Shown here one piece after another: positions 51,401 through 60,984 of a stretch of DNA of 64,000 bases. The stretch is from Anoplopoma fimbria (lineage: Eukaryota > Chordata > Actinopteri > Perciformes > Anoplopomatidae): positions 21,154,552 through 21,218,551 of the forward strand of contig NC_072472.1 of assembly GCF_027596085.1 (NCBI RefSeq), given 5' to 3'. The translations under genes were made by a program, and so were the position numbers. The notes beneath the pieces were generated by a model. That model did not search any database and was not told the DNA's origin. It saw nothing but the letters and a program-made list of their open reading frames with translations. Numbering within the stretch: position 1 is the stretch's first letter; every line of letters begins with the position of its first letter.

Positions 51401-54400
51401 CATGACTTTCACTCACAGTCAAAGCTGACAGGATCCTTTAAGTGCCCTAAACATCATGGGAATGAGCTATTCCCATTTTGTCTGTCAGCGGGGTGCTGTG
51501 TTCAGACAGAGACAGTGAAAATGTGCCCAGGGGTTTTCCTGTGAGATGTAAAGAGCCCCTTTCAATAATAACAAATGGAGAGTTGCTGGCGAGGGCACAG
51601 GGAGGGAGGGAATGTGTCAGCCAAAGCATCATCGGTCAGACGGCTTTACCTGGGAGTTCTGGATCTGGATGGTTCCCGGCGGCAGCGCCTGCGTTAACAC
51701 TTGCCCTTGCGATGTCACCATGGCAACCGGCTGGTACAGGGTCCCACCTAAGGGGATAATTTACCATCATGAGTATCAAGTGGCTTCAGCAGCTACTGGC
51801 AGCCACATCTAGCACTGCGCCCAGAGCCTTATTAACTTCTTGTCCGTGTGCAAACAAAAGCAACGTAAACAAGAGACAAAAAGATTCAATTCAAGGTGCT
51901 TTCATGTCTCTCAACCCAGAAAAAAAGAATAAGGGAGTGAGCTTTTTGCTTCTGGCTTAATTAGTCTTGATCAAGACAGTCTTATCAAAGTCTGTTTGAG
52001 CTCTTCAGTGTGTAGTGATCAAAGGCAGATATTGATTTATTTTGGGTTAAAAGGGATTTCCGGAGGGCAGGATTAACATTTCAGTGCACAGGCTTGACAT
52101 TATAAGATTGTATCAGCCAAGCAACATGTGAAGGATACTATCACGCCTCTTTGATACACATTACTGTACAGTATACATACTGTATACACAAAGCTCTGTC
52201 ACTACAGATGCATATCAAAAGAGAATGTTAGAATATTAGCATTTAATGTTACAGTTCAATTTAAAATGGTGTTTACTGTTTATGTGTGTTCTGAGTGATA
52301 TGGTTGAAATCCAAAACATGCTTACCAAACTGATATTTTTTTCATAATATGCACGTATAAGACATAAATTATTGTTAATGCAAACTCATGTTGATGTTGC
52401 ATAGTAGTAAACTTATTTTAACATTCTATGACTCGAGCCATTTCAAATGTAATTGCAACCCAAGTTCTCCGAAGAATAAATTGTAACAATAACCTTTATT
52501 AATACTGTTCAGCAATTATGTAATTGACAATTAGCTTTACAGTAAAAAAAAGCAACAGACACAATTTTTTGTTTTTGATAAGTAATGTTGTTGGCAGAGG
52601 AGAATATTTTAATAAATAAACATAATGCCAATGATGAAAACATTATATTGAATAAATTAGAATTGAAAATAAGGTATTTGTGCCGGACAGCAGCCCTCTT
52701 TATAAGCTAGAGCAAAAAAAGATGTTGTTGTATGGCTAAGACCTGAATAAAGGGTGTTGCAGTAGTCTAGACTAGATTAGCTAAAAACATTAAATACTGT
52801 GATGGAATTGCTCTCACTTGATTTTCAGACAGAAGTCTAGAGTCAGATATGGCTCCCATGTTGCATACACTGTGATGTGGTAATGTGACGAGACAGGAAG
52901 GGTGAAAAGTGTTGGCCAAAGAAAGATCCCCAATTTCAGCTTTCACTTCCAACAAACATGACCAGACCTGGGTTACATTAGCTGTGTCACCATATCTAAG
53001 ATGGACATACAGCTGTGTGTGATCAGCATATATGTGGAATTTAATCTCAAATCTCAAAAAAAAAAACATCAACATAGTAGACTATGCCCTTTACCAATTA
53101 GTATAAACCAATATCTGCATTTGAATGCAGAATCTGTAGGCAACGGGACAAGATAAGAGAGATAAGATAATCCTTTATTAGTCCCGCAGCGGGGAAATTT
53201 GCAGGCTTACAGCAGCGAAGAGTAAAGTGCACACAAGAGACATAGTAGAAGAAGACAAGATAAAAAAAAAAAAAAAAAAAATGAAAAAAAAACGGAAAAA
53301 AATTATTATAAATAAGCAAAAAAAAACAAAAAAAAAAAAAACAGTAGAAAAACAACAATAACTGAAATATTATATTTACAGACAGAAAAAAAACTATATA
53401 CTAAACTATATAAGATATTGGTGTTGGAAGCATTCTGGTTTCTGTTTGTAGTCTTAGTAGTAATGACCAATCACGTTTTTTACGGTCTTTCTTTGTATCT
53501 GTGTGTGGTGAGCAAAAGAAGCAGAATGCATTGGCATAAATGCAATATTGAAACCCATCTGCTATCGTCTGATGACAATTTAGCTTCAAGCTAAAAAAAA
53601 ACAACGTAAAAAGGCTACTTTCTAACTTCTCATTCTGTAATTTGCCCCCTGACAATGACAGCATAAATATCTATAACTCCCAAAAGGTTTAACATATCAC
53701 TATATTTCCACCATGCATACAGACAGTACTCCAATTCAGTACTGGCAAATGCAATTATAAAATCCTGACATTTGAAAAATTAAGGTTTTAGATTTTAGAC
53801 ATGATGTAAAACCATTTACTGAAACCAGAGATGTGCAAAAATAGGTGTATTGTAAAAGCAAGTGTGATCATGGAAATGGTCATTTCTGTCATGTCTGTGG
53901 AATGTATGTAAAAGCAGTTAACAGTCCGTCTCACCAGAACAGCCTGAATTAATCCAAGTCATATGGATCTTAAATATGCAGATTTTCAAAATAACCCCTC
54001 CCCCAACTTTTTAATGTGAGAATGCACAAGAAATACTCCCCTAACACTAATACAAGCCAAAAATGAAAATTGTGGGTGCATATTTTAGAGTCCTGGTGTT
54101 TATGTGTGTAATCACATGCTTACCCGATACCAGTTGAGAGTTGATGGTAGTCATGGCGACATTGCCCTGTTGCAGACCCCGGCGGGCACCAATATCCCTG
54201 AAGGGTTAACAGAGCTGGAGACAGAGGTCATGGATGGAGAGGAGGTCTGAATTAGTTCCTGGGGGATCACAGAGAGATATTAGTGAGCGAATGCAAAGAG
54301 GTAGAACTACTGTTTGTGACTGAAAAAATCCCAGAAGCCAAATCTACCTGGTGATAAATGACAAGGTGTTTCTTGGGAAGTGCTACTCAGAGAGAGATAC

Positions 54401-57400
54401 CATCAAGGAAGTGTAAGATCCACAGAGAGTCCATGACTGACCTGCTGCACGTTGAGACTGGTGTGTGACGGGGAATAGGGTCCTCCAAGGTCGTTACGGA
54501 GGAGGTTGTCGCTGTGCATCTTGGTCTTGAGGCAGGTGATGTAACGGTTGCAGAAATCTTTACAGAGCTCATTGACCTTCTCTAACTCTAATAGGTGGAT
54601 TCTCAACACCTGAATGGCCTTTACCATCTGAGGGAAACAGAGACGAACAATAAGCAGATCACCTTCACAACATGCTACTGAATCACTTAATAAAACACTG
54701 AAACACTTAGAATATACCATATAGCATTAAGAAATACTTATTATTTGTATTTAAAACATTCAGGAATATCTATGCAAAAATTAGGGTGTAAAAAGGAAAA
54801 CAACTCTATCCCTATACAGCCATGCGAACGGCTCTGTGGGGCCATAGTGCTGCTTTGAGCTTAATGCTACCAAAATGCTCGCAATCACAGTAGATGATTA
54901 CAGTAGCAAATAATGTTTCAATATTAACCACTCAGATTAAAAAAAAAATTGCTGAGGTATAATGATGGACTGACCAACCAACCAACATCAACGTGGCTAA
55001 GAAATCTATGCAAAAGAAAAACAATAAAACATCTCAATAGTGTATATTAACCATTCATTTATCAATTATTTGACATCAAATCTAAGACGAGTACTTCACA
55101 AGTTACTCATCATAGACTGTATAAATACATGGACGATCCATCTCCACTTCCTCGCACTGTACAGAAGTGAAGGCAAAATATCTCAGGTATGGGAGCTGCC
55201 GTCTTGCGCTTTTGACATCATTTGGAGCCAGATGGACCAAACTTGGTGTTAAGCATTAGTCGAGCTCCTGGCTCCTACATTTCCTATAATGTAACTGGAT
55301 ATTGTTATTTGACAGGGGGCAATCTATGGGTCGGAAAAGTAAAGCAAATGTGGAAGTGCCTTAAACCTGCATTCGTTCTAATGGCCATCAGGGGGCACCT
55401 CTTCAGTTGAAATAAGTAGTCTGGTTGTTTAGAAGTCTATGAGAAAATGACTCTACTCCTCTCTTGATTTATTCCCTCAGTAAACAATGTAAACATGAGT
55501 TTATGGTCTCAATCTCTAGTTTCAAGTCTTCTTCAATACAGCATGATGTTTATTTAGTGAATTATGGTCCATTTAGAGTCAAATAGACCATAAAGCAGAG
55601 TATGCTTTAGGGCAGTGGCCATCTTGTGATTGACAGGTCTCTACCACAGCATTGTCCGGCATCGGAGTTGTTAGTGTTTTCGTCTTTCAACTTAAACCCT
55701 TTAACTGTGTGTTTTCAGTTAACGACAGTTAATTGTAATAGTTTGGATGCATACAAAACGTCTTTTGCAGTGTTCATTTGCGCTGCAAAAAACAAGCTGG
55801 CGGCGTCCGTGGTCTTTCATGGGATCTTTCCTGCCGCCTAAATGCCCACTTTTTTCAAAGCAAACAAATCTCCCCACACTAGCTCTCAAAAACACATTTG
55901 GCCACGTTAAGTAAAATAATTCAAGTGAACTTGGCTACAGGATTCAAACAAATACAGTAAAATAGCCTATTTTCATCATAACGTGATAATGAGGTTGATT
56001 AAATGTTATGTCTAGTTTAATGTTTTGTCTGATCAATACATTCCTTTTTAATTAGATTTACCAGACAAATCTTTGTCACAGAGAGAAACCTCCCCCTTTC
56101 TATCTACTGGTATGGAATGGGATCTGTGAACTTGAAACTCAAGGTCTATAGCTGTTTTTTAAGCCACATCACATGTCAAAAACCAGCCATTACTTGTAGA
56201 GCAGTAAAGTAGGCTTTTCATGTTTCAACTCAATGCGTGACCACAAAGCCATTTTTTATTAGAGGTGAGTCACTTATTAGGGGAAGCCTTGAGAGGCAAG
56301 TGATAAAGAAATCTGGTGATCCATTTTGTAAGTCTGATCTTAGTTTTTTCTCCCCTGAGATTATGACTTAAGAACAGGTGAATTAGTTATTTTTCTTTCA
56401 GAATGTTGTTTGTTGCTGTTATACTAATTTTGGCCACAAAATGCTAAGGTGTATCACTACCACATGTTCTAAACAGGACTAGAAGCATTTCTCCAAGCAC
56501 TCTAAACACGAGGTAAATATATTGTGTGTTAAGAAGTTATGTCAATTTAAACTCACCTTATCATTCAGTTCTATTTAAAACATGGGAAAGTGGTGCTCTT
56601 AATAATAATAATAATAATAATAATCAATCCTTTATTAGCTCTTAATGTGGCCGGAATGAGTATAACAACAACAAACGCTTGATCCTGACCAAAAAAAATG
56701 CCTCAACCACTTTTGTCCACCTGTTTATACAGATGAAAAAGAAATGTTTGTTTCTAAAAACAATTTACAAAATGGTTTATCCGTTTTTCTTTTTCCTACC
56801 TTACCTCAAGGCTTCAGCATTTATTTGCAATTAGCCTGCCAAAAAGTTAAAACTAGCCAAAATGGCAAACAGACAAAGCCTTTAAGACCGCATTCAGACC
56901 ATCATTGGCCGTTTGGCAGTAGCTCCACTAAAACATGGATTGAAGGAACTCTTAAGGCTAATGAGGAATGTTTCAGTGCAGGTTTTACAGACGGATGTCC
57001 CCAAAGCTGTTGAAGAAAATCTCCCCACACCAAAGTGGAATTATTGCTCTGCCCTGCATAAAATCATTTAAATGAATGCAAGGGGTCAGAGAGGAACTTC
57101 TGCCATATTATATGCTGATGGACAGATGTCTGATATTCAACACACCATTTCATTGGAGTTGTGTTGCTAGGAAACTGCTTGGGCCCAGGTTTATTTACCC
57201 ATAATGGCCAACATATTTAGAATGTTGTTTGAAACCATAAAAAGATTAGAATCCAGGCAGTTTGTTTGTAGTGAAGTGTATTTTGTAAACAGGAATAATA
57301 ATTCTGTATTTTCTTCTGATAACTGACCATCAACAGGATGCTTTTCTCCACTCTGTGCAGCACACTGTAGTGCACTCCCTCAAAGTCACCACTCAAGGTC

Positions 57401-58218
57401 AACACAATGGACAGAAAAGTGCTTGGCCAAGGAGGAGATAAATCAGCTAATTAAACAGTGCTCACTTAATCGAGGGACCAGTAACTCTTTGGCCATCGCA
57501 GCCAGTCATGCCCAGTGTAATGTTACTGTCCTGTGGAAGAGTAAGTGCCCTCTGGGAGGGATGCCCGTACCCAGTGCCTCATAAAACACACAGATGCAGG
57601 GTTAATTGACTGTTCAGCACTTGTCGGCCTGTAGACCAGAGTACTGTGATGGCAAGAGTGCACTTTTTTTTTGTCTTCTCGGGTCTGTCTTTGTCTCTGT
57701 CTGGCTTCAACTCCTCCCCCTCTTTTCTCAGTGAACATGATCAGCATTCTCCTTCTCTTAATTAGTAATTACTGCTAGCTGTTTTGCAAGGGGAAGTGCA
57801 GGGGGAGGGTGGGGAAGATTACATGAAAAGGGAGGGAATGATTAGGAGTAGTACTGATGGGATACGCTGGAAAAAGACATTTCTGCAGCTTCATTATTAT
57901 TATTTTCTCCTATTCTTCTTTTTAGTTGAGCATGCTCCCTAGACTAACTAACTAAGCATCACAGTGTAATGTGCTCCTGTTATCAAAGTGGCTGATGCAT
58001 GACATGTTGGTAATGGTTAACTTGTATATGACAGCAGTTGGCTTACCAAGTTGTCCAGCTCTGGATCCTCACTGAAGAAGGGCTTGTGTTCTCGCTCCTG
58101 CTGATGCACAAAGTTTTCAATGTCCACATCAAAGCTGGCTGACGTGATGCATTCAGATCCCTGTGTGGCCTGCTCACATTTCTCAAACAACAAAGCCAGC
58201 AGGGGGAACAATGGATGT
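40974..58218 (-). CDS. pknox2: PREP2 TALE homeodomain factor, 3' eight coding exons
   Basis: Join on the minus strand: 58218-58047, 54627-54442, 54258-54124, 51747-51650, 48170-48051, 47791-47715, 43080-42908, 41245-40974. About 411 residues are visible; the 5' coding part (some 75 residues in human) is off the window. PKNOX/PREP proteins are nuclear TALE factors that bind PBX and HOX partners on DNA. Domains in order: MEIS/PREP HR1 ([20 protein letters not shown]) and HR2 ([20 protein letters not shown]); a Gln-rich linker ([27 protein letters not shown]); a homeodomain across three exons ([53 protein letters not shown]) with the three-residue PYP loop; and an acidic tail. [14 protein letters not shown] and the acidic end identify PKNOX2 rather than PKNOX1 or MEIS. 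Splice sites are canonical. The exon at 54124-54258 is one base short, breaking the frame, probably an assembly error. Confidence 0.93.
41385..41745 (+). repeat. Dispersed repeat, copy 2 of 2
   Basis: Colinear with 3050-3450 on the same strand (see that entry for landmarks). It lies just inside the last intron of pknox2, about 140 bp from the last exon. Confidence 0.55.
41990..42423 (+). mobile_element. LTR remnant, Gypsy-like
   Basis: A C-rich segment with CAGCCAATCACC, CTCACACACCTGCCA, a TATA-like GCAGTATATCTTCC and GCGCCAGATCATTGTC. Its end, TTTTGGGTCCATCCTTGTGA then CA, resembles that of the solo LTR at 26563-27148, here in the opposite orientation. The polyadenylation signal is not clear. 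No internal retrotransposon genes adjoin it. Confidence 0.5.
42908..43080 (-). CDS. pknox2: pknox2 exon, homeodomain helix 3
   Basis: Its first base completes the Trp of the WFIN motif. It encodes [20 protein letters not shown] and [20 protein letters not shown] and stops one base into a codon at GTAAGA (42907-42902). The recognition helix residues N and R (INARRR) are intact. Confidence 0.95.
43851..43950. other. Assembly gap (100 N)
   Basis: Exactly 100 N. It removes the outer left end of the Tc1 element that follows. Confidence 1.
43951..45449 (+). mobile_element. Tc1/mariner transposon in pknox2 intron
   Basis: A Tc1-like element with long inverted terminal repeats. The left arm at 44011-44108 (GAGAGACAGAATGG, AATCACATTGTAGGATTTTT, AAAATAAGTATTTGGTCA) is the inverse of the right arm at 45308-45402. 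The left side continues outwards to the gap. The right arm is cut short by a (TA)n run (45400-45449), consistent with TA target preference or tract expansion. Between the arms is one transposase gene (44273-45291). The element is on the plus strand, opposite to pknox2. Confidence 0.93.
44273..45291 (+). pseudogene. Tc1-family transposase, frame broken by four 1-base losses
   Basis: Starts [20 protein letters not shown] with a helix-turn-helix paired-type N-terminus ([19 protein letters not shown]). The second DNA-binding part contains [20 protein letters not shown]. The DDE catalytic domain follows: WSDETKIEL (first D), [10 protein letters not shown] (second D) and [14 protein letters not shown] (E, 34 residues on). 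It ends ANKGYITKY at the stop. Frame changes fall at an A run (44479-44482), a G run (44522-44526), a C run (44630-44633) and a T run (44745-44748), each explained by one missing base. I see no other nonsense change. As written it cannot make a full protein; it may be nearly intact in reality. Confidence 0.9.
46019..46225 (-). other. Small open frame with signal-peptide-like start
   Basis: A 68-codon frame begins [20 protein letters not shown], which looks like a secretory signal, followed by a polar stretch ending MSTFEI. It overlaps a perfect 16-bp hairpin. It resembles no protein I know, has no evident splice or promoter context, and lies in a pknox2 intron. It could be chance. Confidence 0.2.
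46116..46153. repeat. Perfect 16-bp hairpin, 6-base loop
   Basis: AACAGGGACACTGTCT (46116-46131) and AGACAGTGTCCCTGTT (46138-46153) are exact reverse complements around GCGGAA. The flanks do not extend the pairing. Confidence 0.9.
46401..46500. other. Assembly gap (100 N)
   Basis: Exactly 100 N, a scaffold gap in the pknox2 intron just left of the hAT fragment. Confidence 1.
46545..47620 (+). mobile_element. hAT transposon fragment, internally deleted
   Basis: A GC-rich left end (GAGGGGCGCCGG at about 46550) and a right end whose reverse complement reads GGGGGCGCACTGGCGG (about 47585-47600) may be decayed terminal repeats. The left part has inverted and direct CCAAT boxes (ATTGGTCAC 46628-46636, GGCCAATCAG 46674-46683), possibly the element promoter. 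The transposase N-terminus follows; everything after its DUF4371-like start is missing. The right end lies about 95 bp from the splice donor of the pknox2 homeodomain exon at 47715-47791. Target duplications were not found. Confidence 0.7.
46850..47560 (+). pseudogene. hAT transposase N-terminus (TTF-type zinc finger), truncated
   Basis: The ATG at 46850 starts [20 protein letters not shown]. The frame breaks at an A8 run (46920-46927) and continues one frame over as [17 protein letters not shown], then an open frame to 47661. It contains a TTF-type zinc finger ([19 protein letters not shown] ... HESSRSH) and the start of the DUF4371/RNase H-like region ([65 protein letters not shown]). This resembles ZMYM1-like and hAT transposases of fish. 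Similarity stops near 47540; the catalytic core is absent. The last 40 codons are element end sequence read by chance. Confidence 0.82.
47715..47791 (-). CDS. pknox2: pknox2 exon, homeodomain TALE loop and helix 2
   Basis: Bounded by CAG (47792-47794) and GTAAGT (47714 leftward). Encodes [20 protein letters not shown] and LQVNN, ending two bases into the Trp codon. PYP is the hallmark three-residue loop insertion of TALE homeodomains. Confidence 0.95.
48051..48170 (-). CDS. pknox2: pknox2 exon, homeodomain helix 1
   Basis: Forty whole codons, [20 protein letters not shown] then [20 protein letters not shown], between AAG (acceptor) and GTGAGG (donor 48050-48045). Phase 0 at both ends. Confidence 0.95.
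48171..51649. other. pknox2 intron, mostly unremarkable
   Basis: Contains an L2-like LINE fragment (50635-50960) and short GT runs near 49430-49482. At 48690-48790, GTGAGGACCT words resemble the fish repeat in panx3 intron 1. Nothing else was recognised. Confidence 0.5.
50635..50960 (+). pseudogene. L2-like LINE reverse transcriptase, C-terminal relic
   Basis: In one frame the sequence reads [20 protein letters not shown] then [20 protein letters not shown] and RSARLGLL. After frame changes it continues [14 protein letters not shown] and SADTV. This is the C-terminal part of L2-clade reverse transcriptases. In-frame stops and shifts mark it as old and non-functional. The catalytic motifs are absent. 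Confidence 0.85.
51650..51747 (-). CDS. pknox2: pknox2 exon, Gln-rich linker
   Basis: Starts after TAG (51748-51750) needing one base from the previous exon (Gly). Encodes [20 protein letters not shown] then [12 protein letters not shown], to GTAAAG (51649-51644). Its entry phase 1 proves the preceding exon must end in phase 1. Confidence 0.92.
53155..53260 (-). mobile_element. LINE 3' tail, inverted copy
   Basis: The minus strand reads AAATTTCCCCGCTGCGGGAC then TAATAAAGGATTATCTTATC, identical over about 35 bases to the plus-strand tail at 22950-22985. The rest of the element is not recognised. Confidence 0.7.
53261..53395 (+). repeat. A-rich low-complexity tract
   Basis: Long A runs broken by single bases, next to the inverted LINE tail. 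The phenylalanine-rich minus-strand frame across it is an artefact. Confidence 0.85.
54124..54258 (-). CDS. pknox2: pknox2 linker exon with apparent one-base deletion
   Basis: Acceptor AG is at 54259-54260 and donor GTAAGC at 54123-54118. The 5' half reads [20 protein letters not shown] then GILVPAG; the 3' half reads [18 protein letters not shown] only one frame over. Both halves match the PKNOX2 linker (human: GIVVPASALQQGNIAMTTVN). The break falls at CCCC 54177-54180 (GGGG on the minus strand). The exon is 135 nt, but phases of its neighbours (0 in, 1 out) demand 136 or another 3n+1 length. Taken literally, translation would terminate before the homeodomain. Confidence 0.9.
54442..54627 (-). 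CDS. pknox2: pknox2 exon, HR2 PBX-binding region
   Basis: Sixty-two whole codons from [20 protein letters not shown] through [20 protein letters not shown] to LNVQQ, bounded by CAG (54628-54630) and GTCAGT (54441-54436). Phase 0 at both ends. Confidence 0.95.
55115..55730 (+). repeat. Dispersed repeat family R2, copy 3 (longest)
   Basis: Begins with ACTGTATAAATACATGGACG, a common start of a fish non-autonomous element, and contains the R2 core at 55430-55620 shared with 36400-36690 and 4860-5105. About 615 bp, in the pknox2 intron, plus strand. No transposase. Confidence 0.65.
56600..56624 (+). repeat. (AAT)n microsatellite
   Basis: About eight AAT units, followed by CAATCCTTTATTAGCTC, which resembles the inverted LINE tail at 53165-53190 and may be its relic. 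Confidence 0.85.
58047..58218 (-). CDS. pknox2: pknox2 exon, HR1 region (first visible exon)
   Basis: Acceptor CAG is at 58219-58221; the first base completes an Arg codon begun in the missing upstream exon. Encodes [40 protein letters not shown] and [17 protein letters not shown] to GTAAGC (58046-58041). Nearly identical to human PKNOX2 here. Confidence 0.96.
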
Positions 58219-58644
58219 CTGGAGAGAAAGAGAGGGACGGACACAGTGTGTGTCAGTTTCTATAGAGGAAGTTTATCAATAACTAAATGCTAGTCGTCAT
58301 CAAGAAATAACTATAGCTTTGAAAATCTTAATTTCACAGCGTTCCAAGTTTTAGTTAGGCGGTAATTCATGTATGAGGAGTGTCGGGCATTGTGAGTGTA
58401 GCAATTAATGCAATTGGTGCAGCCACTAGTTTTATCTCAGTTGGAGGTTACCTATATTTCCCAGAAAACCTTTCCACGGCCCCTCAATCAAAGACGGTTG
58501 TGCTGACAATAACTGTCCAGCTCTGCCTGTGTGACTGTGCATGTGGGAGTCAGAAAAAATAAATAAAATATATATATATATATATATTCTGACATTTGCA
58601 ATTTATGTTCTCCATGTAGCTGTTTTTTTTCCTGCTGTGAAACT

Positions 58645-58775
58645 CTGCACTATAAATGAGTTGTTCTAATGTCCTTAGAGGACAAAAATGTCAGCGTTTA
58701 AAATAAATCTTAAAGAACCGCAGTCCTGATCATGACTACCAAAATAAAAGTTTTCACCTTTTGAATGCCTTGAAG
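58645..58775 (+). repeat. Direct repeat pair, copy 1
   Basis: AAATGAGTTGTTCTAATG, AGAGGACA-AAATGTCAGC and GTCCTGATCATGACTACCAA match 59064-59235 in the same order. Probably an old interspersed repeat present twice. Confidence 0.6.
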
Positions 58776-58895
58776 TAATGTGACATGTGTCTTTGTTAGC
58801 TATTTTTAATCATCCTGTTTCCAAACCGCACTCATCATAAAATATCAATGGGTGCTTTTTTGATCCTGAGCACAAATTCAGTAAGGACTCATACC

Positions 58896-58899
<4 letters not shown>

Positions 58900-58938
<39 letters not shown>
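58900..58938 (+). repeat. (CA)n microsatellite
   Basis: About 19 CA units between the two direct repeat copies. Confidence 0.95.
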
Positions 58939-58942
<4 letters not shown>

Positions 58943-59063
58943 CAAGCTCATATTAAGAGACAGTGAGAGACGTCATGTTGATGCATCTTTGTGTCATTTC
59001 ATACTTGACTTTTAAAAAACATAACATTCTCCTTGGCAGTGAGTATTAGATTCAGTCCTCACT

Positions 59064-59235
59064 TTAAATGAGTTGTTCTGATTTATATAGAGGACAGAAA
59101 TGTCAGCCTTCCAAAAAGCTGACATAAAATGTTGTATCTATTATTTTCCATTTTCAGTGTTGAATATTTTAACCAACATCAGCCCTGATCATAACTACCA
59201 AATATTCATTTTCAGAATTTTATGAATGCCTTTGA
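59064..59235 (+). repeat. Direct repeat pair, copy 2
   Basis: Second copy of 58645-58775, longer by an insertion in the middle (AAAGCTGACATAAAATGTTG region). Confidence 0.6.
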
Positions 59236-60984
59236 ATGCCAGATTGTTCACACAAGGCTGTTGTTATCAACATTGATTTTGATGCATTTTAATTTTCTTC
59301 TGCAGGAAACCAGGAAAATAGCATGAATTTACCCCATAGGGCAAAGATGAGAAAATGGCTCAATCTGGTGTAAATAATAAAAACTACAATTTTGAAACCA
59401 GGGCTCTAGATTGGAAGCCTGATATAATAGAATGCATGATTTTGTGTTTTCAGTAGCTCTGCTGGAGGCGCGCTCTGTCCATCAGGTCTGATGATCAGTT
59501 CATCAGAAAGACATTAAATCAGAAGGATATCAGTTTCTGCTCACTCAGTTACAACACTGTCTGATTCTCTAAAGATGCATCTCCATATTCTTTTCCTTCT
59601 TACGTTTACACTTTGAAGACGCGCTACAGGTTTGATTTTCCCTTTTTTTCCTATCGTTACAGATCGTTAACAAATTATGTTTATTCTTATATCATTCCTA
59701 CAATGTTTATAGATTTAATAGGGAAGAAGTAAAAATGAGAAAAAAACAGGAATAAATAGGAGGAAAATATTAAGAAAATTATTATATAGAATAAAACAAA
59801 AGTAGTCTAGTATGATGTTGGCTACAAAGGCCATACTAACATATATGTACACACACAGGTAAAAAAAAAAAACTAATGAGACTCTTCAGGGCTGAATCAT
59901 GTAATATTGTTTAATTATGATTGTTGTATTTAATCCATATCTTTCATCATTACAAATAAACTAATATGTTTGTGATTCCTGATTATATTATATTTTTTTC
60001 TATTTCTAGATGGCTGTTTACATTTGACTTTCTGTTGTTAAATGAAGGTGGAGTAGGTTTTAACCAGTTCCTCATTACGTGTTTACATTAGTGCTCCATC
60101 TAATGTGATTTTCCCTTTTGACACTTGACATTAGTGTAACTTTACTGAACTGGATATGTGACAAAGTATTATGATGATATAACATTTGTATTTACATTGA
60201 AGCCTTTTTTCATATAAAACAGGTTCTTTTTACATTTATTCCCAACACATCCAGGGGCCTGGGTGTCTGCTCTTTTCACCACACATATGCAAAGACACAT
60301 GGACTCTCAATCGAGTGACTGCATAGAAAAATCCAAGAGAAAATAATTCAAGACATATCAGGAGCTCCCGTCCAGAACCCTTCTCCCTCCCTTGCTGTGC
60401 TGTTAATAGCGTGGCAGCTCCATGACATTCCCTAAAGGACATGCTGAACATACGGACAAGGTTCAGCTGGAGATCAAAAAGAGATCTTTAAGTGGATAGG
60501 ATATGGTCCAGCGACAGCGCGAGGCTTCCCAGTGTCACCTACATTGTTACCACCTGCCTTTTATAGGGAATGTCACTCACATAAGATCCCCCAGACACCC
60601 TGTGCAATGGTTCAAACTGTGCCGCTAAATGTAGTACAGGCCAGATTATTGAACATTTCCACTTGGAGGAAAGCTGCTGCACTAATGGCCATGGTGACAG
60701 AACACAGACCCAGACAAGAGGCTGAGAACAGATGAATATTTTTGCCCCACACACCAGTATTTCATAGTGGTGATCTCTGTTCTCTTCATGTTCTTATTCA
60801 ATCCCTCTTTTTCTGCACTGTGTCTCTTCCATCCTCTCACACGCTGTCCTTTGCGTTATCCTTGACTTAAAGGAAACCCCAATTTGTCCCTGCCAAAGTA
60901 ATTATATTAAGTATACTACATAATGCCTGAAAGCTATTATTTAAAGTCAACAGAAGAGGAGTTATACAAAATAACTTAATAAAA

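Larger units (their letters stand above)
58219..60984. other. pknox2 5' intron, no exon found
   Basis: I looked for the exon ending in the EADKRAVY(R) type sequence of PKNOX2 on the minus strand and did not find it. The region holds the CA repeat at 58900 and two related segments at 58645 and 59064; otherwise it is AT-rich non-coding DNA. Confidence 0.5.
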
